The notes beneath the pieces are model-generated. The model did no database searches, had not been told where the DNA came from, and saw only the letters and a program-made list of their open reading frames with translations. 64,000 bases of DNA, from assembly GCF_021191705.1 (NCBI RefSeq), contig NZ_JAIWPU010000003.1:79095-143094 (forward strand), in the 5' to 3' direction. Of the stretch, positions 1 through 8,654 are shown in pieces. The DNA is from Proluteimonas flavola (GTDB lineage Bacteria; Pseudomonadota; Gammaproteobacteria; Xanthomonadales; Xanthomonadaceae). Each line of letters opens with the position of its first letter. Position 1 is the stretch's first letter. A program made the translations under genes and the position numbers.

Positions 1-406
1 GCTCGAGGGCGGCATCCACGCGGCGGCGATCCTCGCGCGAGGCGATCCGGAACGTGTTCATGCGGCCATAGCGGCCCATCATCGCCACGTCCTCGACCAG
101 CACCGGGAAGTTCCAGTCCACTTCCTCGCTCTGCGGCACGTAGGCGACCTCACCGGCCTTCAGCGCCTCGCGCACGCCGTGGCCGAGGATGCGGATCCGG
201 CCCGAGGCCATCGGGACCAGCCCCATCACCGCCTTGAACAGCGTCGACTTGCCGCTGCCATTGATGCCCACCAGCGCGGCGATCGAACCGGGCGGGATCG
301 AGAACGAGGCGCGCTCCAGCGCGACGTGGCCGTTGCGGTAGACGACGCTGACGTCATCGACCTCCAGCCCGGGCGCGCCATCGTCCGCCGGCGTGCCTGC
401 GCTCAT
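1..406 (-). CDS. Mn/Fe(Zn) ABC transporter ATP-binding protein, 3' end beyond window
   Basis: N-terminal ~135 residues of an ABC ATPase that drives uptake of a divalent metal across the inner membrane. Seen: Walker A GINGSGKST, then YVPQSEEVDW with the Q-loop, and VEDVAMMGRYGRMN, a stretch typical of the SitB/YfeB/MntB manganese-iron branch rather than of ZnuC. The start is set by translational coupling: its ATG overlaps the TGA of the binding-protein gene by 4 bp (ATGA). The rest of the gene and the expected permease lie left of position 1. The manganese assignment rests on the mntR gene and MntR box of the same locus, and zinc cannot be excluded from this fragment. Confidence 0.9.
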   Translation of the reverse strand, partial: MSAGTPADDGAPGLEVDDVSVVYRNGHVALERASFSIPPGSIAALVGINGSGKSTLFKAVMGLVPMASGRIRILGHGVREALKAGEVAYVPQSEEVDWNFPVLVEDVAMMGRYGRMNTFRIASREDRRRVDAALE

Positions 407-1341
407 TGCGACAGTTCCGTGGCGATGCGGTCGGCGGTCACCCGCAGCAGGTCGAGATAGGTCGGCACCTCGCCGTCCGGGCCACTGAGCGAGTCGACGT
501 AGAGCACGCCGCCGTAGCGCGCACCGCTCTCGCGTGCGACCTGTTGCGCCGGTGCCGGCGACACCGTGCTCTCGCTGAAGACCACCGGAATGCCGTGTGC
601 GCGCACGCCGTCGATCACCTTGCGCACCTGCTGCGGCGTGCCCTGCTGATCGGCGTTGATCGGCCACAGGTACAGCTCCTTCAGCCCGAAATCGCGGGCC
701 AGGTAGCTGAAGGCGCCCTCGCTGGTCACCAGCCAGCGGCGATCCTCGGGAAGGGCGGCGAAGCGTGCGCGGATCGGCACGAACGCCGCGTCGATGCGCG
801 CCTTGTAGGCATCGGCATTGGCCCGATAGGCGTCGGCATTGGCCGGATCGTGCGCGACCAGCGCATCGCGGATGTTGTCCACGTATACGTGCGCCGCCTC
901 GGGCGACATCCAGGCGTGCGGGTTGGGCTTGCCGGTGTACGGCCCTTCGGCGATCCCGAGGGGTTCGATGCCGTCGCTGACCACCACGCCGGGCACGCCG
1001 TCCATGCGGGCGAAGAACTTCTCGAACCACAGCTCCAGGTTCAGGCCGTTCCACAGGATCAGCTGCGCGCCGCGCGCCCGCGCCAGGTCGCCGGGCGTGG
1101 GCTGGTAGTTATGGATTTCGGCATCGGGGCGGGTGATCGACTCGACCACTGCCGCGTCGCCGGCGACGTTGCGGGCCATGTCGGCGATGACGGTGAACGT
1201 GGTGACGACCTTGAACTTCGCGTCCGCATCGGCAGCGTGGCCGTTCGCGGGCGGCGCGGACTTGCCGCATGCGGCCAGCAGCAGGCAGGCGAGCGCGAAG
1301 GCGGAGGTCCAGCGCATGGCGAGGTGTCGTGACGGATTCAT
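403..1341 (-). CDS. Metal ABC transporter substrate-binding lipoprotein (Mn/Fe type)
   Basis: Cluster A-I periplasmic binding protein (PsaA/SitA/YfeA family), 312 aa, that captures Mn2+ or Fe2+ and delivers it to the ABC permease. It has a lipoprotein signal with lipobox LLAAC (Cys25). The four expected metal ligands are visible: His77 (EIHNYQPTPGD), His142 (NPHAWMSP), Glu208 (TSEGAF) and Asp283 (YVDSLSGPDG). The His-His-Glu-Asp set favours Mn/Fe, and there is no His-rich loop of the ZnuA kind. The start is the ATG that overlaps the TGA of the upstream thioredoxin gene (ATGA); a longer open frame upstream is only read-through into that gene. It overlaps the ATPase gene downstream in the same way. 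Confidence 0.93.
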   Translation of the reverse strand: MNPSRHLAMRWTSAFALACLLLAACGKSAPPANGHAADADAKFKVVTTFTVIADMARNVAGDAAVVESITRPDAEIHNYQPTPGDLARARGAQLILWNGLNLELWFEKFFARMDGVPGVVVSDGIEPLGIAEGPYTGKPNPHAWMSPEAAHVYVDNIRDALVAHDPANADAYRANADAYKARIDAAFVPIRARFAALPEDRRWLVTSEGAFSYLARDFGLKELYLWPINADQQGTPQQVRKVIDGVRAHGIPVVFSESTVSPAPAQQVARESGARYGGVLYVDSLSGPDGEVPTYLDLLRVTADRIATELSQ

Positions 1342-1961
1342 CGGGAAGATCCCTTCGGGGAAGATAGGGCGTCGACCGGGCGGCCCTCGCCGGCAAGCGA
1401 TGTGGCGGATCGCTGCATCCATGCATCCAGGACCGGTTGCAGTCCGGTGTAGCCCCGTCCGTCCCAGCCACTGGCCAGCACGCGGCCGTCGCGGTCGATC
1501 AGGACGAGGTTGGGCGGCGCCGTGCCGCCGAGCGCGCGGATCGCAGGCAGGGTGCGCAGGCGACGGTGGTCGATGGCAGGCCAGGGCATGTCCTGCAATC
1601 GCATGTAGCGGCGCATGTCGGCCTCGCGGGTGTCGAGGCTGACGTAGACCACTTCGGTATCGGCGCCGGCCGCGCGCAACGCGTCGCGGACTTCGCGCAG
1701 GGTCGGTACGAAGACATGGCAGGGGCCGCACCAGTCGGCGCCGAAATAGAGCGCGACGATGTCCGGCTCGCGCTCCCAACGGAACGGGACGAAACGCGCG
1801 CCCTCGGGACGGACGAGATGCCGGGCGATGCTGTCGCGAAGGCCGGGATCGGACGCCGACACGTCGGCGGCGACGGCCGCCGGCGAGACGAACCCGGCCA
1901 GCAGGCCGGCCAGCGCCGCGGCGAAGCGCGGCCGCCTAGAAGTTGAACCGTGCGCTCGCAT
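1338..1961 (-). CDS. Exported thioredoxin-fold protein in the metal uptake operon
   Basis: A 207-aa protein with a likely cleaved signal peptide (hydrophobic stretch ending PAAVAAD near residue 32) and a thioredoxin/nucleoredoxin-like domain. The active site is ADWCGPCH (Cys78, Cys81), followed by PWPAIDH and the cis-Pro region LPAIRAL. A periplasmic thiol-disulfide role is expected. Its place between a TonB receptor and a metal-binding lipoprotein, with 4-bp overlap to the latter and ~26-bp overlap with the receptor gene, suggests it serves metal uptake, for example by keeping receptor cysteines reduced (inference). The start was chosen as the ATG giving a signal peptide; the longer open frame upstream lies wholly inside the receptor gene. 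Confidence 0.82.
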   Translation of the reverse strand: MRAHGSTSRRPRFAAALAGLLAGFVSPAAVAADVSASDPGLRDSIARHLVRPEGARFVPFRWEREPDIVALYFGADWCGPCHVFVPTLREVRDALRAAGADTEVVYVSLDTREADMRRYMRLQDMPWPAIDHRRLRTLPAIRALGGTAPPNLVLIDRDGRVLASGWDGRGYTGLQPVLDAWMQRSATSLAGEGRPVDALSSPKGSSR

Positions 1962-4056
1962 AGACCGACCGCGCGAACCGCGGGCCATAGACGTAATCGC
2001 TGTCGCGGCCGGCGCCGGTTTCCAGGTCCTTCTGCCGCTGATCGAACAGGTTGCGCACGCCCAGCGCCAGATCCCAGTGGCGGTCGCCCTGGCCCAGGTG
2101 CCAGGTGGTGCCGGCATCGACCACCCAGAACTCGCGACTGCGGTCGAGGCTGGCGGTGTTGTTGTTGAGCACCCGCATGCGGCCGGTGTACTTCAGCCCC
2201 ACGTAGGCGTCGAGCAACGGTGATGGCGACCAGGTCAGCTGCGCCTGCCCGCTCCAGCGCGGGGTCTTGAGGTAGTCGCGCGTCCAGATCACCGTGTCGC
2301 CGCCGTCCCCGGTGTCGTCGAACACCACCTGCGCCGCGTCGAAGCGCGAGCGGTACCAGGCCACGCCGGTGCTGACACGCACGGTGTCGCTCGCCTGCCA
2401 GCTGAGGTTGCTCTCGAAGCCGGCCACCTGCGAGCCGGCGGCGTTCTCGCGGACTTGGTGCAGGCCGCCGGCATCTTCGCGGATCTCGCTGAGCACGAAG
2501 GTGTCGCGCAGCTGCGTCAGCGACACCGTGGCATCCCAGCTCAGGCGGCCGTCCGAGCCGGGCCGCCAGTCGACGCCGAGCATCGCGGTGGTCGCGCGCT
2601 CCTCGGTCAGACCGTCGGCATTGCGGATGCGGATCGGGTCGGCGCCCAGCGTAGCCACGTGCAGGTCTTCGCTGAACACTTCGGGGGCCCGGAAGCCGGT
2701 CGAGATGCCGGCGCGGACCTTCAGCGCGTCGCTGGCCTGCCAGGCCAGCGCGAGGCGCGGCGAGAAGATCGCATCGTCCAGTGCCGAGTGCTTGTCCACC
2801 CGCACGCCCAGCACCAGATCCACCGCATCGTTGACCGCCCACTCGTCCTGCACGAAAGCGCCGAGGTTGCTGAACGTCTCGCGTTCACCCCGCAGCAAGG
2901 TCTCGCCGTCGCCGTTGCGCTGGTCGTCGCGCACCGATTCGCGCTTGTACTGCAGGCCGAACGCCAGCGCATGCGCGCCGCGGCGAAGGTTGAACTGGCT
3001 GTCGAGGTAATGCAGCGGGTTCTCGGTGTAGCCGTACTGGTCGAACGAGGTTTCCGCCGCGCTACCGGGCACGCCCGGGGCGAGCTCATCCGGGTCGAAG
3101 TCCGGATCGGCCGGATCGGTCGCAACCTCGCCCAGCCCGCCGTAGAAACTCCTGCGCTTGATGAAGGCGAACGAGTAGCCGACGGTGAAGTCGGCACTGT
3201 CGCCGATCGCGCGATCCAGATGCACGCCGCCGCGGTGGTAGTCGGTTTCCAGCGACTCGGCGATGTTGGCCAGCCATTCGGGCTGGTCGAGGCGGTTGCC
3301 GCCGCGGCGTTCCTCGTGGGTGAACAGGTAGTTGGCGCGCAGCAGGGTGTCCTCGCCCGGCGCATACCAGCCCTGTGCGCCGACGACGTGCTGATCCTTC
3401 TCGACGATCTCGCTGTAGCCGTCGCCGTTGAAGTCGATGGCGTCGGTGGTCGACCACTGCCCGACGACCGACAGGCCGCCGCGCCCATCGGCCGACACCA
3501 GGTCGCCACGGCCGTCGATGCTCCATGCCGGTTCCCCGTCCTGCACGTCGGTGCCGGCCTGCACGAATCCGCCGTTGCGGGTGGGCTGCTGCGGGATCAG
3601 GTTGACCACGCCGGCCACCGCGCCCGGCCCGTACAGCGACGAACCGCCGCCCTTGACCACTTCGACACGGTTGATGAACGCCACGGGGATCTGCTCGAGC
3701 CCGTACACCCCGCCCAGCGTGGACAACAGCGGCGCGCCATCGAACAGCAACTGGTTGTAGGCGCCGCCCAGGCCCAGCAGCTGCACTTCGGAGGTGTTGC
3801 AGTTCTGGCAGTTGCTTTCCACGCGCAGGCCGTTGACCAGTTCGGCCACGCGCGAGAAGTCGGTGACCGCGCGCAGGGCGATGTCCTCGCCGCGCAGCAC
3901 TTCGGTGCGGATCGGCACATCGGACAGCAGGCGCTCGGTGCGGGTGGCTGTGCTGACGGTCACTTCGACCGTGTCCAGTTCGGTCGCGACAGGCGGCCGG
4001 TCCTCGGCAAGCGCCAATGTGGGCACCAGCAGACACAGGGGCGACGCACGACGCAA
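1936..4056 (-). CDS. TonB-dependent outer-membrane receptor, probably for manganese or iron
   Basis: A plug plus 22-strand barrel receptor of ~706 aa, ending in an aromatic residue (ARFNF). Plug features: TonB-box-like region DTVEVTVS, then a CQNC motif (Cys83/Cys86) before LLFDGAPLLSTLGGVYGLEQ and VEVVKGGGSSLYGPGAVAGV. It is first in the operon with the metal ABC genes and controlled by an MntR box, so it probably brings Mn (possibly Fe) into the periplasm, like MnoT of rhizobia (inference). The start is uncertain. There is no in-frame ATG near the 5' end. The open frame reaches 4173, but that lies upstream of the predicted transcription start. The TTG at 4056 gives a normal signal peptide (MRRASPLCLLVPTLALA); TTG/GTG codons at 4092-4104 are alternatives. 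Confidence 0.85.
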   Translation of the reverse strand: MRRASPLCLLVPTLALAEDRPPVATELDTVEVTVSTATRTERLLSDVPIRTEVLRGEDIALRAVTDFSRVAELVNGLRVESNCQNCNTSEVQLLGLGGAYNQLLFDGAPLLSTLGGVYGLEQIPVAFINRVEVVKGGGSSLYGPGAVAGVVNLIPQQPTRNGGFVQAGTDVQDGEPAWSIDGRGDLVSADGRGGLSVVGQWSTTDAIDFNGDGYSEIVEKDQHVVGAQGWYAPGEDTLLRANYLFTHEERRGGNRLDQPEWLANIAESLETDYHRGGVHLDRAIGDSADFTVGYSFAFIKRRSFYGGLGEVATDPADPDFDPDELAPGVPGSAAETSFDQYGYTENPLHYLDSQFNLRRGAHALAFGLQYKRESVRDDQRNGDGETLLRGERETFSNLGAFVQDEWAVNDAVDLVLGVRVDKHSALDDAIFSPRLALAWQASDALKVRAGISTGFRAPEVFSEDLHVATLGADPIRIRNADGLTEERATTAMLGVDWRPGSDGRLSWDATVSLTQLRDTFVLSEIREDAGGLHQVRENAAGSQVAGFESNLSWQASDTVRVSTGVAWYRSRFDAAQVVFDDTGDGGDTVIWTRDYLKTPRWSGQAQLTWSPSPLLDAYVGLKYTGRMRVLNNNTASLDRSREFWVVDAGTTWHLGQGDRHWDLALGVRNLFDQRQKDLETGAGRDSDYVYGPRFARSVYASARFNF

Positions 4057-4163
4057 GCGGCGCGGATCGAAGGATGCGGAAAGTGCAATCAAGAACACGA
4101 CCAATACCCGGAAGACAAGAGAGGCGGCCGTCCAGCGCGCGCAGCCGGGGAGTGCCGCGCACC

Positions 4164-4192
4164 AATATAGCAATTGCTATTTTATGTAGCAA
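4164..4192 (-). promoter_or_regulatory. Promoter of the metal operon with MntR box
   Basis: On the minus strand a -35 TTGCTA (4192-4187) and a -10 TATATT (4169-4164) are separated by exactly 17 bp. The perfect palindrome ATAGCAATTGCTAT (4167-4180) covers the spacer and part of the -10. This matches the core of the E. coli MntR box, ATAGC-N4-GCTAT. With mntR divergent ~110 bp away, Mn-loaded MntR should block transcription of the receptor/ABC operon. The predicted transcript start is near 4157. Confidence 0.85.
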
Positions 4193-4291
4193 TCACTTGA
4201 GATACTGCACGTCCCTATGATTTCTCCCGGGCCTCCGGAATAGCGACAATGGCGGCATCCGGCCTCCCGGCCGCCAATTGGCCTCGTCTCA

Positions 4292-4786
4292 ATGCCCCGC
4301 AAGTCCGTCCCACCTGCCGCCGCTACCGAAGCCTCCGGGCTGCTGGACGCCAGCGTGCAGGTCGAGAGCTTCCGGCAGGTTCGCGAGGCGCACCGGCTGG
4401 AACTCATCGAGGACTACGTCGAACTGATCTCGGATCTGATCGCGCACGATGGTGAAGCCCGACAGGTGGACATCGCAGAGCGCCTGGGCGTGGCCCAACC
4501 CACCGTCGCCAAGATGCTCAAGCGGCTGGTGCGGGAGGGTTTTGCGGCCCAGCGCCGCTACCGTGGCGTGTTCCTGACCGAGGCCGGAGAGGCACTGGCG
4601 ACTGCCAGCCGCGAGCGGCACAGGACGGTCGAGGAGTTCCTGCTCGCCCTCGGCGTGCCGGCAGACATCGCACGTCGCGATTCCGAGGGCATCGAGCACC
4701 ACGTCAGTCCCGAGACGTTGAAGATCTTCGCCATGTTCACGCGCGCGCGCGACAAGCAGCTTGCCCAGCAGGTTCCGAGCGACTGA
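4292..4786 (+). CDS. mntR: Manganese-responsive DtxR-family repressor MntR
   Basis: A 164-aa iron/manganese-dependent repressor. After a short variable N terminus come [20 protein letters not shown], then the winged helix-turn-helix around [20 protein letters not shown], then the dimerisation/metal-binding part with [11 protein letters not shown]. These segments are characteristic of gammaproteobacterial MntR, and the length fits (E. coli MntR ~155 aa); the SH3-like third domain of DtxR/IdeR is absent. It is divergent from the TonB receptor/metal ABC operon, and the intergenic region carries an MntR box. When Mn2+ is plentiful it should repress uptake. The ATG at 4292 has only a weak Shine-Dalgarno. 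Confidence 0.92.
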   Translation: MPRKSVPPAAATEASGLLDASVQVESFRQVREAHRLELIEDYVELISDLIAHDGEARQVDIAERLGVAQPTVAKMLKRLVREGFAAQRRYRGVFLTEAGEALATASRERHRTVEEFLLALGVPADIARRDSEGIEHHVSPETLKIFAMFTRARDKQLAQQVPSD

Positions 4787-5164
4787 ATCGGGTCAGCCCC
4801 AGCACGTTGCCCAGCGGGACGCGCGAGAGGGTCGCGTGCGCAGGTGGCGCATGCGAACGCGGCAGGGGAGCTGCGCGACTTGCACCAGGCATCGTTGCCG
4901 GCCAGGGCGCACTCGAAGCCCCCCTGACCCTGCAGCAGCGAACCGCCTGCAGGCGGGCCCTGCAAGGCGCTGTTCCCGCGCTCGCTGGACTCGATGCGCC
5001 GAACGCAACGCGGCGCGGTCATCGATGGCCGGGTGGACATGGTCCCGGCCGATGCCGTCGGCATCGATCTGGCCATCGCCGGCGACGCGATCCGGGTTCC
5101 GGGGCCTGTCCGGCTTCGCAACCCATCTTCCAGGGATGCCCCGGAGGCACATCCTGCCGGGACA
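4787..5164. other. Intergenic region with no convincing gene
   Basis: This 378-bp stretch separates mntR from the convergent end of the phytochrome gene. Open frames exist on both strands, but none has a recognisable domain, a signal peptide or a good ribosome-binding site. I see no terminator with a T-run and no clear repeat. Confidence 0.5.
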
Positions 5165-6889
5165 TCAGGGCTTGTCGGCGTTCGCCACGCTCACCGCGCC
5201 GATCATCGACTGCAACTCGCTCTCGAGCTTGTTGATCCGATCCGACAACTGCGAGGCTTCCTGCGGGCTGACGTGCACCAGGCCTTCGAGCAGTTCCGAG
5301 AGCTGCAGCAGGCGCGTCTTCTGCTCGCGCACGTCCAGACGCACGCGACGCGCGCGCACGTCGCCGAGTTCGGCATGCAGCGCGCCGCGGCGGTAACGCT
5401 CGCGCAGCATCATGTGCAGGCGGCCGACGACCCGGCGATCGGCATCGCTCCACGGCGCGCCGGCGCCGCGCACGGTCTCGTGCCACGCGGCGAAGCTCGC
5501 GCGTGGGCCGATCCTGCCGCCGTCGTGGTCGACCAGGAACGGTTCTTCGGGGCTGCCCGCCCAACGCACTTCCTCCACCTGCTCGCAGCGGAAGAAGAAC
5601 AGCCATTCGTCGTTCGCGAGATCCAGCGGCAGCGCGAGCACGCCGGCAATGCCATCGGCTTCGTCGGCGCTGCCGCTCCAGTCGGCCGCACGTTCGGTGC
5701 TGACCGGGCCGGTGGTGTTGGACTGGCGCAGCCAGTCGAGCAGACCCGGGAGACGGGATTTGTCCGGTGCGCGACCGGCGCTGTACCAGTGCCCGGCCTG
5801 CACGAGGCCGACGCCGTCGTTGTCGATCGCGCGGTTGAGCAGATCCAGTTCGCCCTGCAGCGCCAGGCGCGGATCTGCGGCGTTGTCGAGACGCAGCGCG
5901 AGCATGTCGCGCACGCTGCGCGCGCTGTCCTCGAGCATGACCGCATCCTGCTGCTCACGTGAGGCGATGCGCATCGACACGAACAGGCCGAACAGATCGG
6001 CCGCTGCGCGCACGCCCGGCGGCACGCGGCGCGGGGTGCGGTGGTGGCAGGCGATCAGGCCCCACAGACGGCCGCCGGCGACGATCGAGATCGACATCGA
6101 CGCGACCACCCCCATGTTGGCGAGATATTCCAGATGCACCGGCGACACGCTGCGCAGCGCCATCTGGCTCAGATCCAGCGGGCCGCCGTGGCTGTCGCGA
6201 TCGGGCAGGATCGGCACCGGCACGTAGGTCGCGTCGGGAATCACGCGGATGCGGTTGCGCAGATACAGCACGCGCGCCTGCACCGGGATATCGGACTGCG
6301 GATAGCGCAGGCCCAGGTAGGCCGGCAGTGCGGAATCGCGCGATTCGGCGACGACTTCGCCGGCGTCGTCATGACGGAATCGGTAGACCATGACGCGGTC
6401 GTAGCCGGTCAGCAGGCGCACCTGCTCGGCGACGCGCTGGTTGAAATCGTCGATGTCCCCGCTGCCGGCGACGCGCGCGATCATCGTCTGCGCGACCACG
6501 GTGGGCGAACGCTCGCCGGCGCTGCGCGGCTGCGGCTCGACCTCGATGTGCACCAGGCCATCGGCGACGTGCACGCTGATGTCGCACAGGTTCGCCATCG
6601 GACCGATATTGCCGACGGCGGCGCGTTGCGGCGGCGACCCCGGCTCGCCGAACCCGATCGTCTCGGCGATCGCCTGGATCAGGTCGTCGGTCAGGAACTC
6701 GCGCACCGAGTGCCGCAGCATCTCCTCGGGCGTCGCGCCGGTCAGCGCCTCGACGTTGGCCGACACGTGACGGATCGTCCAGTCGGGCAACTGGCAGCTG
6801 ATCAGATAGCCGTGCGGCTGGACCGCACCCGACAGATGGATCGGTTCGTTGGCGCACTCCTGAAGGGCGCGCTCGAGTGCTGGATTCAT
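5165..6889 (-). CDS. bphP: Bacteriophytochrome photosensor without an output domain
   Basis: A red/far-red light sensor of 574 aa with PAS (about 10-120), GAF (about 145-310) and PHY (about 320-505) domains. Biliverdin would attach to Cys12 in ECANEPIHLSGAVQPHG. GAF holds DRVMVYRF, the DIP motif as PQSDIP (residues 197-202) and the pyrrole-contacting His in CHHRTPR (~282). PHY carries the tongue motif GPRASF. After PHY there is only a ~70-residue helical segment rich in heptad-like Leu/Glu. No HisKA or HATPase follows, so it cannot signal as a classical kinase. It is co-transcribed with bphO, whose TGA overlaps this ATG (ATGA). A partner protein or dimerisation is the likely output. Confidence 0.9.
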   Translation of the reverse strand: MNPALERALQECANEPIHLSGAVQPHGYLISCQLPDWTIRHVSANVEALTGATPEEMLRHSVREFLTDDLIQAIAETIGFGEPGSPPQRAAVGNIGPMANLCDISVHVADGLVHIEVEPQPRSAGERSPTVVAQTMIARVAGSGDIDDFNQRVAEQVRLLTGYDRVMVYRFRHDDAGEVVAESRDSALPAYLGLRYPQSDIPVQARVLYLRNRIRVIPDATYVPVPILPDRDSHGGPLDLSQMALRSVSPVHLEYLANMGVVASMSISIVAGGRLWGLIACHHRTPRRVPPGVRAAADLFGLFVSMRIASREQQDAVMLEDSARSVRDMLALRLDNAADPRLALQGELDLLNRAIDNDGVGLVQAGHWYSAGRAPDKSRLPGLLDWLRQSNTTGPVSTERAADWSGSADEADGIAGVLALPLDLANDEWLFFFRCEQVEEVRWAGSPEEPFLVDHDGGRIGPRASFAAWHETVRGAGAPWSDADRRVVGRLHMMLRERYRRGALHAELGDVRARRVRLDVREQKTRLLQLSELLEGLVHVSPQEASQLSDRINKLESELQSMIGAVSVANADKP

Positions 6890-7473
6890 GCAACGGGCTC
6901 GGCGTCGGGGGCGGGAATCGCATCGAAACCGCGTTCGAAACACGACTGGACCAACAGGAAGGCATCGCGTGCGCCCTGCAGAAGACCGGTGGTCGGCAGA
7001 TCGGTGCGCGCCGAGCGCGCGGCGAGGCGGTCGAGCACAGTGCGCCACGTATCGCCGCCGGCATGGCGCGCCAGGAACCGGGCGCCGCTCTGCCCGTCGT
7101 GGCCCAGTGCCTGCACGCCACGCAGCAGATGGCGCGCGCCCAGGCTGCTGCCGGCCATCACGTATTCCCAGCCCAGGCGCTCGTCGGCGTCGCTGGCATA
7201 GCCGCGCACGCCCGAGGGCGGCAACGGCGTCAGCGACAGATCGCGTAGATCGCCGGCCAGCCAATAGGACGCACGGGGCAGCGCGCCGACGACGATTTCG
7301 AAATCGGATGCGAAGCGGTGCATGGCGACCAGATAGCGCGCATATGCAAGCGGGGTGTCGAGACCGTTGGCGAACCACGCATCGACGCGCGCATGCAGGT
7401 CCGACGTCCCGGCGCGCAGTCTATGGCGCAGGGTTGCAGGACGCGCAGCCAGCTGGCGGACACTCGTATTCAT
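6886..7473 (-). CDS. bphO: Heme oxygenase making biliverdin for the phytochrome
   Basis: A 195-aa protein of the bacterial heme-oxygenase family (BphO/HemO-like). The N-terminal helix has LRAGTSDLHARVDAWF, with the proximal haem His in TSDLHARVD. The distal helix has WEYVMAGSSLGARHLL, with the Gly-rich GSSLG contact. It opens haem to biliverdin IX-alpha, the chromophore of the adjacent phytochrome. It lies directly upstream of bphP with a 4-bp stop/start overlap. The chosen ATG at 7473 gives the usual family length; the open frame extends much further upstream without homology because it is antisense to oleB. Confidence 0.9.
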   Translation of the reverse strand: MNTSVRQLAARPATLRHRLRAGTSDLHARVDAWFANGLDTPLAYARYLVAMHRFASDFEIVVGALPRASYWLAGDLRDLSLTPLPPSGVRGYASDADERLGWEYVMAGSSLGARHLLRGVQALGHDGQSGARFLARHAGGDTWRTVLDRLAARSARTDLPTTGLLQGARDAFLLVQSCFERGFDAIPAPDAEPVA

Positions 7474-7593
7474 GTTTTCAGCATACGCCGATGCCCGGCG
7501 ACGGTCCGTCTGCCAGCGCGCACAGTGTGTCCGGCTCGAGCCCTGTAAAGGCCCCGATGGCCCGGTTCGGGCCGTGCGCCTGCGCCGACTACA

Positions 7594-8535
7594 ATGCGTC
7601 GCATTGATCGCAGCCTCTGGTCCAGACAGCCCGTGCAACTTCCCGACTATCCGTTCGACGGCCACCGTTTCGAAGTCCACCCCGGCATCCGGATGCACTA
7701 CCTCGACGAGGGCCCGCGCGACGGCCAGATCGTGCTGATGCTGCATGGCAATCCATCGTGGAGCTATTACTGGCGCCATCTGGTGCTGGGCCTGCGCGAC
7801 CGCTACCGCTGCATCGTGCCCGACCACATCGGCATGGGCTGGTCGGACAAGCCCGACGATGCGCCGGGCGCGCTGCCGCGCTACGACTACACGCTGGCCT
7901 CGCGCGTCGAGGACATCGGCGCCCTGCTCGCGCACCTCGGCATCGACGGCCCGGTCACGCTGGCGGTGCACGACTGGGGCGGCATGATCGGCTTCGGCTG
8001 GGCGCTGGCGCACATGCCGCAGGTCAGGCGCCTGGTGATCACCAATACCGCCGCGTTCCCGCTGCCGACCGACAAGCCGATGCCGTGGCAGATCGCGCTC
8101 GGCCGCGACTACACGGTGGGCGAGTGGATCATCCGCGGCTTCAATGCGTTCTCCGCCGGCGCGTCGTGGCAGGGCGTCGAGACGCGCATGCCGGCCGACG
8201 TGCGCCGCGCGTATGTCGCGCCTTACGACACCTGGGCCAACCGCATCAGCACCGTGCGTTTCATGCAGGACATCCCGCTCGGCCCGAAGGACCGCGCGTG
8301 GCCGCTGCTGGAGGCGGCCGGCAAGCGTCTGCCCGGGTACGCCGACCGTCCAGCGTTCATCGGATGGGGCCTGAAGGACTTCGTGTTCGACCACCACTTC
8401 CTCGCCGGCTTCCGCGCGGCGCTGCCGCAGGCCGAGGTCATGGCGTTCGAGGACGCGGGGCATTACGTGCTCGAAGACAAGCACACGCTGCTGGTGCCGG
8501 CGATCCGTGGATTCCTGGACGCGAATCCACTCTGA
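7594..8535 (+). CDS. oleB: OleB beta-lactone decarboxylase (haloalkane-dehalogenase fold)
   Basis: An alpha/beta hydrolase that turns the OleC beta-lactone into a long-chain cis-olefin plus CO2. Signatures: oxyanion segment HGNPSWSYYW, nucleophile Asp127 in VHDWGGMIGFGWAL, and catalytic His in DAGHYVLEDKH. The text NAFSAGASWQGV and ANRISTVRFMQDIPLGPKD is typical of OleB rather than true dehalogenases. oleC and oleD lie 9-14 kb downstream. Start doubtful: a TACAAT -10 element (7590-7595) overlaps the ATG at 7594, so transcription would begin near 7602; the in-frame GTG at 7633 may be the true start (VQLPDYPFDGH). Confidence 0.85.
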   Translation: MRRIDRSLWSRQPVQLPDYPFDGHRFEVHPGIRMHYLDEGPRDGQIVLMLHGNPSWSYYWRHLVLGLRDRYRCIVPDHIGMGWSDKPDDAPGALPRYDYTLASRVEDIGALLAHLGIDGPVTLAVHDWGGMIGFGWALAHMPQVRRLVITNTAAFPLPTDKPMPWQIALGRDYTVGEWIIRGFNAFSAGASWQGVETRMPADVRRAYVAPYDTWANRISTVRFMQDIPLGPKDRAWPLLEAAGKRLPGYADRPAFIGWGLKDFVFDHHFLAGFRAALPQAEVMAFEDAGHYVLEDKHTLLVPAIRGFLDANPL

Positions 8536-8544
8536 GGTTCCGAC

Positions 8545-8614
8545 TGTGGGAGCGCGCTTGCGCGCGATATGGCCTTCCCGGTCAAGCCACATCGCGCGCA
8601 AGCGCGCTCCCACA
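8545..8614. repeat. REP-type palindrome pair
   Basis: Two 24-bp copies beginning TGTGGGAGCGCGCTTGCG lie in inverted orientation (8545-8568 and 8591-8614) around a 22-bp spacer. They can fold into a long hairpin. This is the GTGGGAGCG REP family common in Pseudomonas and Xanthomonadaceae. It sits just after oleB between convergent genes. Confidence 0.85.
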
Positions 8615-8654
8615 TCAGAGCTCTTGCATCCGGGCGCTCACATTGGAAGCGCCG

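Noticed and set aside
2455..4170. Long plus-strand frame opposite the TonB receptor
   Set aside because: Low-complexity His/Arg/Ala translation with no homology; the minus-strand receptor explains the region.
4171..4173. TTG at 4173 as start of the TonB receptor
   Set aside because: It lies inside the MntR box, upstream of the predicted transcript start near 4157.
4787..5164. Gene remnant between mntR and bphP
   Set aside because: Short frames on both strands, no motif, no start signal; no basis to call a pseudogene.
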